A DNA stretch of 64,000 nt from RUG705 sp934101175 (GCA_934101175.1 CAKOQC010000001.1:186001-250000); one strand, 5' to 3'. Counted from the first letter of the stretch, positions 16,455 to 26,495 are shown. Made by a program: numbers and translations. Notes: generated by a model not told the origin, from the sequence alone.

Positions 16455-17696
16455 ATGAAAATCATTGAATTAACGCAAAATCAATATAAAAACTATGCTA
16501 GTATTCATAAGAAGAGAAATATCGGTCAATCAATTGAATATGCTATGTTAGATTTTAATCGTGATAAAAAGAAAGTATTTCTAGGACTATGTGATGAAAA
16601 TAATAATATTTATGCTGCTACTTTAATTCTTATTCATAATGTATCTCCTAGTATTAAAGAAGCTATTGCTCCTAATGGTTTCTTAATTGATTATGCTAAT
16701 TATAGTTTAGTAAGAACTTTCACTGAAGAATTAAAAAGATATCTATTAAAAGAACGTGTTACTTATTTAATAACTAACCCTATGTATAAACAAAGAGTAT
16801 ATAATAAGAAAAATCATATTATTGAAAACAATATTAGTATCACTGATAATCTTCTAAGTATTGGTTATGAAAGCCTAGGATATCTAGATGATTTTGAAAA
16901 GTATGATATTATTATTGAAAATAATAATAGTTATTATGATATTTATAAGAACTTTAATCGTAATACTAAAAGAAATATTCAAGAAGCACTAAATTATGGT
17001 ATAACTCTTCATAAAGGTAAAAAAGAAGACCTAGAAGCTGCTTATAATATTTTTAAGAAAAAAACTTCTAACAACCTATCATACTATCAAAATCTATTTA
17101 ATACATATAATGATGATAATAAAATGGAAATATTTATTGCTAAACTAAATCCTCATACTTATCTTGTTAATAGTAAGAAATTATACGAAAAAGAAAGAAT
17201 AAGAAATGAACGTATTCATAATAAATTTAATAATTATGTTAATGCTATGCATGTTAATGAAAAATTATTAAATAAAAAGATTAATTCTGATAATCGTCTA
17301 GAAAAATATTCTCAAAATCTAAGTAATGCTATCAATATCAATCAATTATATCGAGATGATTTTATTATTGGTACTTCTATTATTATTAAAAATGGTCAAG
17401 AAATATATTTTCTAATTGATGGTTATAAAGAAGAATACCGTCGCATTCATTCTACTCATATTCTTAAATGGGCTATTATAAAAAAATATTTTTCTAAAGG
17501 ATATACCATCTTTAATCTAGGAGAAATACACAAAGACTATCTAGATAAATCAAGTAAATATCATGGTCAATACTTATATAAATTAGGTTTTGGTGGTAAT
17601 ATTGTAGAGTATCCTCCTAACTTATTATTAATAATTAATAAACCAGCCTATAATCTATATACTAAAATTAAATCATTTAAAAATAAGAATAAATAA
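16455..17696 (+). CDS. FemAB-family aminoacyltransferase (peptidoglycan cross-bridge)
   Basis: Protein of 413 residues of the FemXAB group, which adds amino acids from aminoacyl-tRNA to the lipid II stem peptide at the inner membrane face. Features of the family: two GNAT-like halves, YNxFxxNTKRNIQEAL in the middle (YKNFNRNTKRNIQEAL), and a long helical-arm insertion (about 225-300). The end domain has IYFLIDGYKEEYRRIHSTHI then FNLGEIH and KLGFGGNIVEYP, the latter typical of FemAB C-termini. I take the ATG 7 nt after aaaggag; an ATG 6 nt earlier is too close to the SD. The amino acid transferred cannot be read. Confidence 0.88.
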   Translation: MKIIELTQNQYKNYASIHKKRNIGQSIEYAMLDFNRDKKKVFLGLCDENNNIYAATLILIHNVSPSIKEAIAPNGFLIDYANYSLVRTFTEELKRYLLKERVTYLITNPMYKQRVYNKKNHIIENNISITDNLLSIGYESLGYLDDFEKYDIIIENNNSYYDIYKNFNRNTKRNIQEALNYGITLHKGKKEDLEAAYNIFKKKTSNNLSYYQNLFNTYNDDNKMEIFIAKLNPHTYLVNSKKLYEKERIRNERIHNKFNNYVNAMHVNEKLLNKKINSDNRLEKYSQNLSNAININQLYRDDFIIGTSIIIKNGQEIYFLIDGYKEEYRRIHSTHILKWAIIKKYFSKGYTIFNLGEIHKDYLDKSSKYHGQYLYKLGFGGNIVEYPPNLLLIINKPAYNLYTKIKSFKNKNK

Positions 17697-17764
17697 TCTA
17701 ATATGAACTGTTATCTTAAATGTTCAGTCCAATATTGATATTTATTCTTATTTTATTTTATATA

Positions 17765-19414
17765 TTATTTCTCAAAGTAACTTGTACCAATAAATTCTCT
17801 TATTATAGATAAAGAAGGTACTTCTTCACTAGGTAAAGGTAATACTAAGTCAAGCAATTTAATAAGTCTAACTGCTGTTAAGTATTGTGGATCATCTTCT
17901 TTAATTTGATATAATAAAGGTTCTGCATATACTTTCAAAACTGCTAATTCATATGCTAAGAAAGTATTAAAGATAACATCTGCTTGATCTTGATATTTAA
18001 ATACATACTTCTCTTCTCCATCTCTTACTTCACTCCAAGTAGATAGTGTATGTGAAGAAGAATATCCTCTAGTACGATTATCTCTTATCATTCTTCTAAG
18101 TAATCTAACATCTGTTAAATTTATTCTATTATCATCATCTATATTTAAATATACTAATGGTGATATATATATTTTATATTTCTTATTTTTAGGAATATCT
18201 TTAAGTATTTCTTCTGATAAAGCATGTAATCCTTCTACTATAACAATATCATTCTCTTTCATTTGAAAAGTCTTATTAAATACTTTTTTTCCTTCAACGA
18301 AATCAAATGTTGGAGCTGATATTTTAGTCCCTTTAAGTAGTTTTCCCATCTGATTATTAAATAATTTAATATCTATTGCTCTTAAGCTTTCAAAATCAGG
18401 TTTACCATTTTCATTAAGTGGTGTTTCATCTCTATTAAGAAAATAATCATCTAATGATATAGGTACTGGATTAAGTCCCAATGTTTTTAGATACAATGAT
18501 AATTTTCTAGCAGAAGTTGTCTTTCCTGAGGAAGAAGGTCCTGATAATAATACTATCTTTATATTATCTCTATTATTATATATTGTACTAGCTATTTGTT
18601 GAAGTCGATAATTTTGTATTGTTTCTGATAAGTTAATAAGTTCTCCTGTTTTACTACTAATAATCTTATCATTAAGTTCTCCAATACTTCCTATATTAAG
18701 AATATTAGCCCATTCAGCATATTCATCTATATTATTAAAGAATTTATCATGATGTGTATATTTAACAATCTTTAAATTATCATACATTGATGGATATCTA
18801 AGAATAATTCCCTTTCCAGGAATAAGCGTCATATCATAATATTTTAATATAGAACTATCATTAGGTAAATTTCCTAATATATAATTATAAATTCCATCAA
18901 ATTTATATAAAGTAACATAACTATTCTTATTATAGAATAATGTTCTAACTTTATCTTCTCTTTTAATATTCTTAAAATATGCTATTGCTTCTGCCATTGT
19001 TGTTTCTACTTTAATAAAAGGTATAGCTTTATCTACTTTATCTTTCATTACCCTCTTTATTTCTATTATATCTTTATCAGTAATATCTTTCTTTATTTCA
19101 AAGAATACTCCCTTATCTATTGAATGTCTAATTCTTATTTCTGTATTTTTTCCTAATACTTCCATCGCTGAAGTCTTAAATAGTATTGTTAATCCTTTTT
19201 CATATATTCTATTTCCATAAGAACTATTAATATCATACAAAATTAGTGTTCCACTTCTATTAATTGAATCATCATAGTTAATAATTTGGTTTTGAAAATT
19301 ACCACATATTATTTCTTCAGTTAATTCTTTATCTCGAATAATTTCTCCTAATTTTATTCCTTTACGATATTCTTTCTTTGTACCATCTTCAAATGTAATT
19401 ATAATATTGTTCAT
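17765..19414 (-). CDS. Nucleoside kinase-like P-loop protein with N-terminal TGS domain (uridine kinase family)
   Basis: Cytoplasmic protein of 549 residues. Residues 1-60 form a TGS-like domain (IITFEDGTKKEYRKGIKLGE). The next 200 residues resemble the second domain of threonyl-tRNA synthetase (TTMAEAIAYFKN). The C-terminal part is a uridine kinase/phosphoribulokinase P-loop domain, with Walker A LSGPSSSGKTTSA, then ISLDDYFLNRDETP and IVEGLHALSE. This three-part architecture is common in Bacillota and is annotated as nucleoside kinase; the substrate is not established from sequence. I use the inner ATG, 8 nt after ggagg, rather than the upstream in-frame ATG that overlaps this SD. Single gene. 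Confidence 0.87.
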   Translation of the reverse strand: MNNIIITFEDGTKKEYRKGIKLGEIIRDKELTEEIICGNFQNQIINYDDSINRSGTLILYDINSSYGNRIYEKGLTILFKTSAMEVLGKNTEIRIRHSIDKGVFFEIKKDITDKDIIEIKRVMKDKVDKAIPFIKVETTMAEAIAYFKNIKREDKVRTLFYNKNSYVTLYKFDGIYNYILGNLPNDSSILKYYDMTLIPGKGIILRYPSMYDNLKIVKYTHHDKFFNNIDEYAEWANILNIGSIGELNDKIISSKTGELINLSETIQNYRLQQIASTIYNNRDNIKIVLLSGPSSSGKTTSARKLSLYLKTLGLNPVPISLDDYFLNRDETPLNENGKPDFESLRAIDIKLFNNQMGKLLKGTKISAPTFDFVEGKKVFNKTFQMKENDIVIVEGLHALSEEILKDIPKNKKYKIYISPLVYLNIDDDNRINLTDVRLLRRMIRDNRTRGYSSSHTLSTWSEVRDGEEKYVFKYQDQADVIFNTFLAYELAVLKVYAEPLLYQIKEDDPQYLTAVRLIKLLDLVLPLPSEEVPSLSIIREFIGTSYFEK

Positions 19415-19482
19415 TACATATACCTCCATCTATTATATTAATTATATCATAATATTGAATTTTATGATAGAAAAAAGTATGT

Positions 19483-19998
19483 TTAGTTTTTATATTTAGA
19501 AACTTCACATACTTTATTTTCTTCTACACTCTTCTTACTATCGATTATTCTTTGATTAGAAGAACCTCTAAATGGTACATTATAACTCTTAAGACTAATT
19601 ATAAATGGGGAATCTACTAAAACATCTATGTTTTTAAGTAATTCTCGTAAATTTTCTTCCTTCTCACATCTTCTAAGTAAAGCTTCCATTGTATATCCTG
19701 TATAGCACCATACATTAAGTCCTATTGAGTGGCAATACTTAGCTATTTCTAAGCAAGCATCTATCTGTTCTAAAGGATCTCCTCCAGACAAGGTTATTCC
19801 ATCTTGAAATGGTACATTCTTTATCTCTTCACAAAGCTCTGTTACATCTTTTAAAAATCCTCCATCAAATGAATGCGTTGTTGGATTATGACATTCTTTG
19901 CAATTATGACGGCATCCTTGTGTCCATATAACTGTCCTTATTCCTTCTCCATCTACAATACTCTCAGTTGTTATTTCTCCAGCTAATCTAATTTTCAT
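19483..19998 (-). CDS. nrdG: Anaerobic ribonucleotide reductase activating protein
   Basis: Radical-SAM activase of 171 residues that installs the glycyl radical on NrdD. The 4Fe-4S cluster motif GCRHNCKECHNP gives Cys29, Cys33 and Cys36. The glycine-rich SAM-binding segment is ITLSGGDPLEQ. Length is normal for NrdG. It lies 9 nt after the small glycyl-radical gene and closes the nrdD operon. The C-terminal FRGSSNQRIIDSKKS segment is also typical. Works under anoxic conditions, which supports an anaerobic lifestyle. Confidence 0.95.
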   Translation of the reverse strand: MKIRLAGEITTESIVDGEGIRTVIWTQGCRHNCKECHNPTTHSFDGGFLKDVTELCEEIKNVPFQDGITLSGGDPLEQIDACLEIAKYCHSIGLNVWCYTGYTMEALLRRCEKEENLRELLKNIDVLVDSPFIISLKSYNVPFRGSSNQRIIDSKKSVEENKVCEVSKYKN

Positions 19999-20007
19999 TT
20001 TCTCTAT

Positions 20008-20181
20008 TTATTTTTGAATTAAACCTTCAGTACTATGTTTAACTCTATCTCTTTCTTCTGCTTTTTTACCATTGTTAAATCTATCAACTGTACCTACTAA
20101 ATAACCAGTAATTCTTCTAATTCTTTCGAATCCTACACCTTCTCCTACTGTTTTTTCTTCTTTAACTTCTACTTCTTTCAT
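20008..20181 (-). CDS. Separate glycyl-radical tail of class III ribonucleotide reductase
   Basis: Short gene of 57 codons between nrdD and nrdG with its own SD (gaaggaag) and ATG. The protein contains FERIRRITGYLVGTVDRF, then NNGKKAEERDRVKH. This matches the C-terminal end of full-length NrdD, where the radical glycine sits in R-x-C/T-G-Y (Gly26 here) and a basic helix ending RVKH follows. The preceding NrdD chain ends after its Cys4 zinc site and lacks this piece. The reductase therefore seems to be made as two chains, with the radical glycine in the small one, comparable in principle to YfiD/GrcA restoring pyruvate formate-lyase. Both pieces look intact, so a simple frameshift is unlikely. 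Confidence 0.85.
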   Translation of the reverse strand: MKEVEVKEEKTVGEGVGFERIRRITGYLVGTVDRFNNGKKAEERDRVKHSTEGLIQK

Positions 20182-20207
20182 AATTCTTCCTTCTTTCTTT
20201 TTAGTTA

Positions 20208-22511
20208 TTATTTACAAGTACTACAATTAGCACTAGCACTTCTTAATTTTTCAACTGAAACTCCCTCATATGCTCTTCTTCCACATCCTGGACATACATC
20301 TTTAATAACTCCCACATATCCGCATACAGGATCTCTATCTACTGGATGGTTAATTGCCCCATATCCAAAATTATTTTCTTTCATAAGTCTTATAATCTTT
20401 TCAAAAGCATCTATATTAGTAGTAACATCTCCATCAAGTTCTATATAACTAATATGTCCTGCATTAGTAAATGCATGATAAGGCCCCTCTATCTTAATCT
20501 TATTAGCAATAGAAATATTATAATATACTGGTACATGGAATGAATTAGTATAGTATTCTCTATCAGTAACTCCCTTAATCTTTCCATATATCGCTCTATC
20601 TATATTAACAAATCTTCCAGATAATCCTTCTGCTGGTGTTGCTAAACAAGTAAAGTTCAAATTATATTCTTTTGAATATTCATCACATTTATCTCTCATA
20701 AACTTAATAATCTTAAGTCCTAATTTTTGAGCTTCTGCATCCTCACCATGATGTTTTCCGATTAACGCTTTAAGTGTTTCAGCAAGTCCTATAAACCCAA
20801 TACTAAGTGTTCCATGTTTAAGTACTTTTCTAAGTCTATCAGTAGGTTTAAGTTTATCTGAATCAATCCATACTCCTTGTTCAAGTAAGAATGGAAAATT
20901 ATACATTCTCTTATTACATTGAATTTCAAATCTTTCAAGTAATTGATCTTTTACCATATCCATAGTTTCTTCAAGTTCTTTAAAGAAACCTTTAATATCT
21001 GCTTTCTCTGCTCCAAGTACTATTCCATGTTTAATACCTAATCTAGGCAAGTTAATTGAAGTAAATGATAAGTTTCCTCTTCCTGGAGTAACTGCTTTAT
21101 TTTCATCTACGACATTACCCATAACTCTAGTTCTACATCCCATATAAGCAACTTCTGTATTATAATCTCCTTTATAATATTGTTTATTAAATGGTGAATC
21201 CATAAATGAGAAGTTAGGGAAAAGTCTTTTTGCAGATACTTCACAAGATAATCTAAATAAATCATAGTTAGGATCTTCTTTATTATAGTTAACTCCCTCT
21301 TTTACTTTAAATATAGATATTGGGAATATTGGAGTTTCATTTTTACCAAGTCCTGCATCTACACTATGTAAATAGTTTTTCATAACCATTCTTCCTTCAG
21401 GACTAGTATCTGTTCCAAAGTTAATTGAAGAAAATGGTACTTGTGCTCCCGCTCTTGAATGCATTGTATTTAAGTTATGTACAAACGCTTCCATTGCTTG
21501 ATAAGTTCTTCTATCAGTTTTCTTATAAGCTATATCATATGCTTTACTAAATATTTCTTTAACTTTATCACTATCTTTAGCACATTCATCCATGTATTCT
21601 AAATCAAATTCTATACTATCTAATTTATCTATCTTATCATTAATTTTATTCATATTTACAAAAGTATCAAATCCTGAATAATCTAAAAGTTCTTCTATTG
21701 CCATTTTATATTGTTTTTTAAATGTTTTAAGTACTCCAGGAGCCATATAATAATCAAATGCCGGTATTGCTTGTCCACCATGTTGATCGTTCTGATTAGA
21801 TTGAATAGCTATTGCAGCAAGTGCTGAATAACTCATAATATCTTGTGGTTCTCTTAAATATCCATGTCCGGTAGAAAAACCATTCTTAAATAATTTATTT
21901 AAATCTATTTGTGTACAAGTAGTAGTACCCATTGCTAAAAAGTCCATATCATGAATATGTATATCCCCATTATCATGAGCATCAGCAAACTTCTTTTTCA
22001 TTAAATATGCTTTAGCAAATTCTTTAGATACTGTTGATCCATATTGAAGCATCGTACCCATTGCACTATTACCATCAATATTAGCATTTTCTCTCTTAGC
22101 ATCTTCTTCAGCAGCACTTTTAAGTCCAAGTCCTTCAAGCGATTTTAAAAATTTATGAATTTTCTTCTCATCTGCAAATAATAATCTTGATTGTGCTCTT
22201 CTATCACGATATTCTGAAAAAGATTTAAAAACATCCTCATATCCGCATTTATTAAGTGCTTCTTCTATTAAATCTTGAATTTCTTCAATCTTAATTTTTT
22301 CTTCATCTTTATATTCTTTCTCTATTTTTTTAATTACTGTTTGATAAACTTTTTGTACATCCTTAGAAGAATATACTGGTTCATCATCACGCGTAATACT
22401 ATCAAACCCTTTTTTAATAGCTAAAGCAATTTTAGTTCCATCAAAATCTACTTTCTTGCCATTCCTTTTAACAACTTTAAGTGTTGTTACTAACTCTTCT
22501 GTGTTAACCAT
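20208..22511 (-). CDS. nrdD: Anaerobic ribonucleoside-triphosphate reductase, main chain
   Basis: Class III ribonucleotide reductase chain of 767 residues, which reduces NTPs to dNTPs without oxygen. The N-terminal ATP-cone (VVKRNGKKVDFDGTKIALAI) gives allosteric control. The catalytic barrel follows, with GDIHIHDMDFLAMGTT and QNDQHGGQAIPAFDYYMAPG. The C-terminus has a Cys4 zinc site (VCGYVGVIKDVCPGCG) and stops at CSTCK, before the glycyl-radical segment. That segment is encoded separately at 20008-20181. SD (gaaggagtaaag type) lies upstream. It is the first gene of a three-gene operon ending with nrdG. Confidence 0.95.
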   Translation of the reverse strand: MVNTEELVTTLKVVKRNGKKVDFDGTKIALAIKKGFDSITRDDEPVYSSKDVQKVYQTVIKKIEKEYKDEEKIKIEEIQDLIEEALNKCGYEDVFKSFSEYRDRRAQSRLLFADEKKIHKFLKSLEGLGLKSAAEEDAKRENANIDGNSAMGTMLQYGSTVSKEFAKAYLMKKKFADAHDNGDIHIHDMDFLAMGTTTCTQIDLNKLFKNGFSTGHGYLREPQDIMSYSALAAIAIQSNQNDQHGGQAIPAFDYYMAPGVLKTFKKQYKMAIEELLDYSGFDTFVNMNKINDKIDKLDSIEFDLEYMDECAKDSDKVKEIFSKAYDIAYKKTDRRTYQAMEAFVHNLNTMHSRAGAQVPFSSINFGTDTSPEGRMVMKNYLHSVDAGLGKNETPIFPISIFKVKEGVNYNKEDPNYDLFRLSCEVSAKRLFPNFSFMDSPFNKQYYKGDYNTEVAYMGCRTRVMGNVVDENKAVTPGRGNLSFTSINLPRLGIKHGIVLGAEKADIKGFFKELEETMDMVKDQLLERFEIQCNKRMYNFPFLLEQGVWIDSDKLKPTDRLRKVLKHGTLSIGFIGLAETLKALIGKHHGEDAEAQKLGLKIIKFMRDKCDEYSKEYNLNFTCLATPAEGLSGRFVNIDRAIYGKIKGVTDREYYTNSFHVPVYYNISIANKIKIEGPYHAFTNAGHISYIELDGDVTTNIDAFEKIIRLMKENNFGYGAINHPVDRDPVCGYVGVIKDVCPGCGRRAYEGVSVEKLRSASANCSTCK

Positions 22512-22849
22512 TTTTCTTTACTCCTTCTCTTATTGTTAACATCATTATATCGACTATTTTTTCTTCTGTCAATAGATTTTTGTTCGTTTTCTAAAATTAA
22601 TTTTTTTCTATTTTTTATTTTTTCTATTTTTTGTCTTTTTTAATTTTTATAAATTATTTTAATAAACAATATTTTGTTTCTTTAATCAATAATTCTCTTT
22701 ATTTTCAAGGAATAATTGATATTTACAATCTATTGTTTGTGATATATTTTTTTGTTCTTTTTCTATTTTTTATAATTTTACAAAATGTGTAAAGTTATAA
22801 AAAAACACTTTTTTGCATTTTTACTGCATTAAAGTGTTCGTGTTTATAA
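22512..22849. other. Gene-free interval between nrdD and ileS
   Basis: The 338 nt contain the ileS terminator (22798-22838) and the presumed nrdD promoter region, which is very T-rich in the given strand. I looked for a pair of NrdR boxes; the nearest candidate, around ACAATCTATTGTTTGTGA at 22734-22751, is too poor to call. No ORF or RNA motif seen. Confidence 0.6.
22798..22838 (-). terminator. Terminator of the CYTH-ileS operon
   Basis: On the minus strand, AACACTTT pairs with AAAGTGTT with an inner TGCA/TGCA pairing, followed by a run of Ts, 12 nt after the ileS stop. Confidence 0.85.
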
Positions 22850-25800
22850 TTATATTTTATCTACTCTAATTTTAACCTTATATTCATTAATATCATAACT
22901 ATCAGTTAAATCACTAGCTTCATTAAATTCTACTGCTAAAGTCTCATCCATAATATTAGTAATAAATTCACTAATAGCGTTCGTATATTCCTTACTTCCT
23001 TCATAAAAGACTTTAACTCTATCAGTAATTTCAAAGCCATTATTCTTTCTAATTTGTTGAATTTTTGAAATAGTTTCTCTTGCTAATCCTTCATTAACTA
23101 ATTCTGAAGTAAGAGTTGTATTAAGTACTATAAAGTTATTATCCTTATAAGTAGCATCAAATCCTTCTTTAGATTCTACTCTTATATCTACCATTCCAGG
23201 CTCTATTGTAAATTCTTCTCCTGATAAAGTAACAACTACCCCTTCATCATTTCTAAGTTTATTAACTTCATCCATTGATAACTTACTAAGTACTTCTTGG
23301 AATTCTTTAATTTTAGGCCCAAGTATCTTTCCTACTTCTTTAAAGTTAGGTTTAACTATAAAGTTAATATAAGTGCCAAGATTATCTTCAAATACTACTT
23401 CTTTAACATTAAGTTCTTCTTTAATAAGTTCTACTAAATCACTAATAATCTTCTTATTTTTACTATCGATTATTACTTCACTAATAGGTTGTCTTACTTT
23501 TATCTTAGCTTCTTCTCTAGCATTCCTGCCAAGACTAATCAAATCTCTTACTAAGTCCATCTTCTCTTCAATCTTATCTTGATATTTTGTCTTATCTACT
23601 ACTGGATAATCCGCTAAGTGTACACTTTCACATCCTGTTAAATTACGATATATTTCTTCTGTAATAAATGGACTAATTGGAGCCATCAATCTACATAATC
23701 CTTCTAATACTTGATAAGTAGTTTGATATACTGCCTTCTTACTATTATTAAGTTCACTACCCCAGAATCTTCTTCTATTTCTTCTAATATACCAATTAGA
23801 TAAATCTTCATTTAAGAAATTATTAATAGCTCTAGTAGCTTTATTTAAATCATATTCATCCATTGCTTCTGTAACATATTCTACTAACTTATTATATTTA
23901 GATAATAACCATTTATCTATCTCATCTATATCTTCATAAGCTACTTCAAAATCTTTAGGATCCAAGTTATCTGCATTAGCATACATTTGGAAGAATGTAT
24001 AAGTATTTTTAAGTGTACTAAATGTTTTAGACTGTATTTCTTTAATTCCATCTTCATCAAATTTTAAAGGTGTCCATACTGGTGAAGCATATAACATATA
24101 AAATCTAGTAGCATCTGCTCCATACTTATGTAAAACACTAAATGGTTCTACTGCATTGCCTTTACTCTTATGCATCTTTTGTCCAAATTTATCAAGTACT
24201 AAATCATTAACTAAAACGTTCTTATATGGTGCACATCCTTCTAAGAATGTAGATATTACTATTAGTGAATAGAACCATCCTCTTGTTTGATCTATTCCTT
24301 CACAAATAAAATCTGCTGGAAATTGTTCTTTCCATAATTCTTTATTTTCAAATGGATAATGATATTGTGCAAAAGGCATACTACCAGAATCAAACCAGCA
24401 GTCAATTACATCTTTAACCCTAGTCATTACTCCCCCACACTTAGGACATTTAATATGTACATCATCTACATAAGGTCTATGTAATTCGATATTTTCATCT
24501 ATCTTCTCTATTGCTCTTTCACATAGCTCACATCTAGAACCAATCATCTCATCATGTCCACATTCACATCTCCATAAAGGTATTGGTGTACCCCAATATC
24601 TATTTCTAGAAATAGCCCAATCATTCAAATTCTCAAGCCAATTACCAAATCTTTTTTCTCCAACAAACTCAGGATACCAATTAACTTTCTTATTAGCTTC
24701 AACTATTTTATCTTTAAATGCTGTAACTTTTATATATAAACTAGGTTTAGAATAATATACTAGTGGTGTCTTACATCTCCAACAATGAGGATAATTATGT
24801 ACCATTTTTTGTTTCTTAAATAATTTATCTTCTCCTGCTAAATATTTAATTATTTCAAGTTCAAGTTCAGAATCTACTACAAGTCTTCCTTTCCAAGGCC
24901 CTTCTTTATAGCATCCTGCTTCATCTACTGGATTAATCATTGGTAAATTATATTTAAGTCCTACTTCGTAGTCATCTTGTCCAAAAGCTGGTGCAATATG
25001 TACTATACCAGTACCATCTTCCATTGTAACATAATCAGCACAAGTAATAAAGAAAGCTTTTCCTGGTACTTTTATTATTGGTAATAATTGTTCATATTCC
25101 ATATATTCAAGATCTTTACCTAAATATTCTTCTACTATTTCATATCCTTCTCCAAGAACCTTATCAGCTAATTTCTTAGCTACTATAAAGTTATATCCTT
25201 TACTAGCACATTTAACATACTCTTCATTAGGATTAACACAAGCTGCTACATTAGCAAGAAGTGTCCAAGGTGTAGTAGTCCATACAAGTAAATAAGTATT
25301 ATCCATATTCTTTAATTTAAATGGTACTGTTACTGTATTAACTGATACTTCCTTGTATCCTTGTGCTACTTCATGACTAGCAAGCCCTGTTCCACATCTA
25401 GGACAATATGGTAGTATCTTAAGTCCATCATATATTAACCCTTCATCAAAGAATTTCTTTAGTATCCACCATTCAGTCTCAATATAATTATTATCATATG
25501 TAATATAAGGATGTTCTAGATCAATAAATTGTCCTAATTCTTCAGTAAATTCACGAAAAGCCTTTTCATTTTTCCAAACAGATTCACGACATTTCTCATT
25601 AAATTCTTTTATTCCATATTTTTCAATATCGTTCTTTCCTTCAAATCCTAGTTCTTTTTCTACTTGTACTTCAACAGGAAGTCCATGTGTATCCCAACCT
25701 ATCTTTCTAAGTACACGATATCCTTTCATTGTTTTATATTTACAAAATGTATCTTTAAGTAATTTTGCTAATATATGATGTACTCCTGGCATTCCATTAG

Positions 25801-25951
25801 CAGTAGCAGGTCCATCATAGAAAACAAAATCTTCACTATCTTTTCTATTTTCTATTTGACGTTCAGTTATTTTATTAACTCCACCCCAAGATTCATCAAT
25901 ACTCTTCTCAACTTCACTTACTTCTCTTTTATCAAGTTCCTTAAATTTCAT
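22850..25951 (-). CDS. ileS: Isoleucyl-tRNA synthetase, type 2-like
   Basis: Charges tRNA(Ile) in the cytoplasm. It has 1033 residues, longer than the usual type 1 bacterial enzyme. The HIGH region is GVHHILAKLL and the KMSKS loop is KMHKSKGN. The large CP1 editing domain contains DDYEVGLKYNLP. Several Cys pairs (CPRCG, CWRCK, CECGHD, CPKCGG) suggest zinc knuckles. The segment EVQVEKELGFEGKND and the overall length fit the type 2 clade shared with some Gram-positives and eukaryotes, members of which are often less sensitive to mupirocin. It overlaps the CYTH gene by 11 bp and shares its T-box leader. Confidence 0.95.
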   Translation of the reverse strand: MKFKELDKREVSEVEKSIDESWGGVNKITERQIENRKDSEDFVFYDGPATANGMPGVHHILAKLLKDTFCKYKTMKGYRVLRKIGWDTHGLPVEVQVEKELGFEGKNDIEKYGIKEFNEKCRESVWKNEKAFREFTEELGQFIDLEHPYITYDNNYIETEWWILKKFFDEGLIYDGLKILPYCPRCGTGLASHEVAQGYKEVSVNTVTVPFKLKNMDNTYLLVWTTTPWTLLANVAACVNPNEEYVKCASKGYNFIVAKKLADKVLGEGYEIVEEYLGKDLEYMEYEQLLPIIKVPGKAFFITCADYVTMEDGTGIVHIAPAFGQDDYEVGLKYNLPMINPVDEAGCYKEGPWKGRLVVDSELELEIIKYLAGEDKLFKKQKMVHNYPHCWRCKTPLVYYSKPSLYIKVTAFKDKIVEANKKVNWYPEFVGEKRFGNWLENLNDWAISRNRYWGTPIPLWRCECGHDEMIGSRCELCERAIEKIDENIELHRPYVDDVHIKCPKCGGVMTRVKDVIDCWFDSGSMPFAQYHYPFENKELWKEQFPADFICEGIDQTRGWFYSLIVISTFLEGCAPYKNVLVNDLVLDKFGQKMHKSKGNAVEPFSVLHKYGADATRFYMLYASPVWTPLKFDEDGIKEIQSKTFSTLKNTYTFFQMYANADNLDPKDFEVAYEDIDEIDKWLLSKYNKLVEYVTEAMDEYDLNKATRAINNFLNEDLSNWYIRRNRRRFWGSELNNSKKAVYQTTYQVLEGLCRLMAPISPFITEEIYRNLTGCESVHLADYPVVDKTKYQDKIEEKMDLVRDLISLGRNAREEAKIKVRQPISEVIIDSKNKKIISDLVELIKEELNVKEVVFEDNLGTYINFIVKPNFKEVGKILGPKIKEFQEVLSKLSMDEVNKLRNDEGVVVTLSGEEFTIEPGMVDIRVESKEGFDATYKDNNFIVLNTTLTSELVNEGLARETISKIQQIRKNNGFEITDRVKVFYEGSKEYTNAISEFITNIMDETLAVEFNEASDLTDSYDINEYKVKIRVDKI

Positions 25952-26495
25952 TTTTATATTCCTCCTCTAATTTTAAATTATTTAATTCTTCTAATGTATA
26001 TCCTTCTGATAAGTATATATCTTGTACATTATCATAAACAGCCATACTATAATCAAGTCCCAATCTATTAAATACCTTCTTAATATCTTCTTCACACTTA
26101 CCTTCAAATTCTACATAGGTATTTAATCCAGGCCAAGTATCTATATCTATCTCTACTGTATCTAATATATATCGTATCCGTCTATTTTCCTGAATACTTC
26201 TCTTTATATATCCTAATTTTTCAAGTAATAAATCAGTCTTATCAAAATCATTTACTTCTATTTCTAATTCTTCTACTCCTGATACACTATTTTCATGATA
26301 TTCTTTAATAGTCAAAGTAGTCTTTTCTCCATTAGTTCTAAGTCTTATCCATCTATTTTCATCACCTGGTTTAAAATCATAAATATATCTTCTCTGTATC
26401 CATTTTCCAATATATTCTGCCTGATTATCCTTAAGTATCTTTATAAAGTCTTCCATATTAATATTTAATAATCTTACTTCATATTCTTTATTCAT
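25941..26495 (-). CDS. CYTH-domain protein (class IV adenylate cyclase/thiamine triphosphatase-like)
   Basis: Protein of 184 residues of the CYTH (triphosphate tunnel) superfamily, whose members bind a triphosphate and metals inside an eight-strand barrel. The N-terminal signature ExExR is KEYEVRL, with E4, E6 and R8. Later barrel residues follow in WIRLRTNGEKTTLTIKE, EELEIEV, RIRYILDTVEIDIDTW and YVEFEGK. Length is typical of class IV adenylate cyclase and small triphosphatases, but the exact reaction cannot be told. It is the first gene behind an Ile T-box and overlaps the ileS start by 11 bp, so both answer to uncharged tRNA(Ile). Why it is coupled to ileS is unclear. Confidence 0.85.
   Translation of the reverse strand: MNKEYEVRLLNINMEDFIKILKDNQAEYIGKWIQRRYIYDFKPGDENRWIRLRTNGEKTTLTIKEYHENSVSGVEELEIEVNDFDKTDLLLEKLGYIKRSIQENRRIRYILDTVEIDIDTWPGLNTYVEFEGKCEEDIKKVFNRLGLDYSMAVYDNVQDIYLSEGYTLEELNNLKLEEEYKNEI

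Noticed and set aside
22720..22760. NrdR box upstream of nrdD
   Set aside because: The best candidate is a poor match to the ACACWATATATWGTGT pattern and there is no second box one helical turn away.
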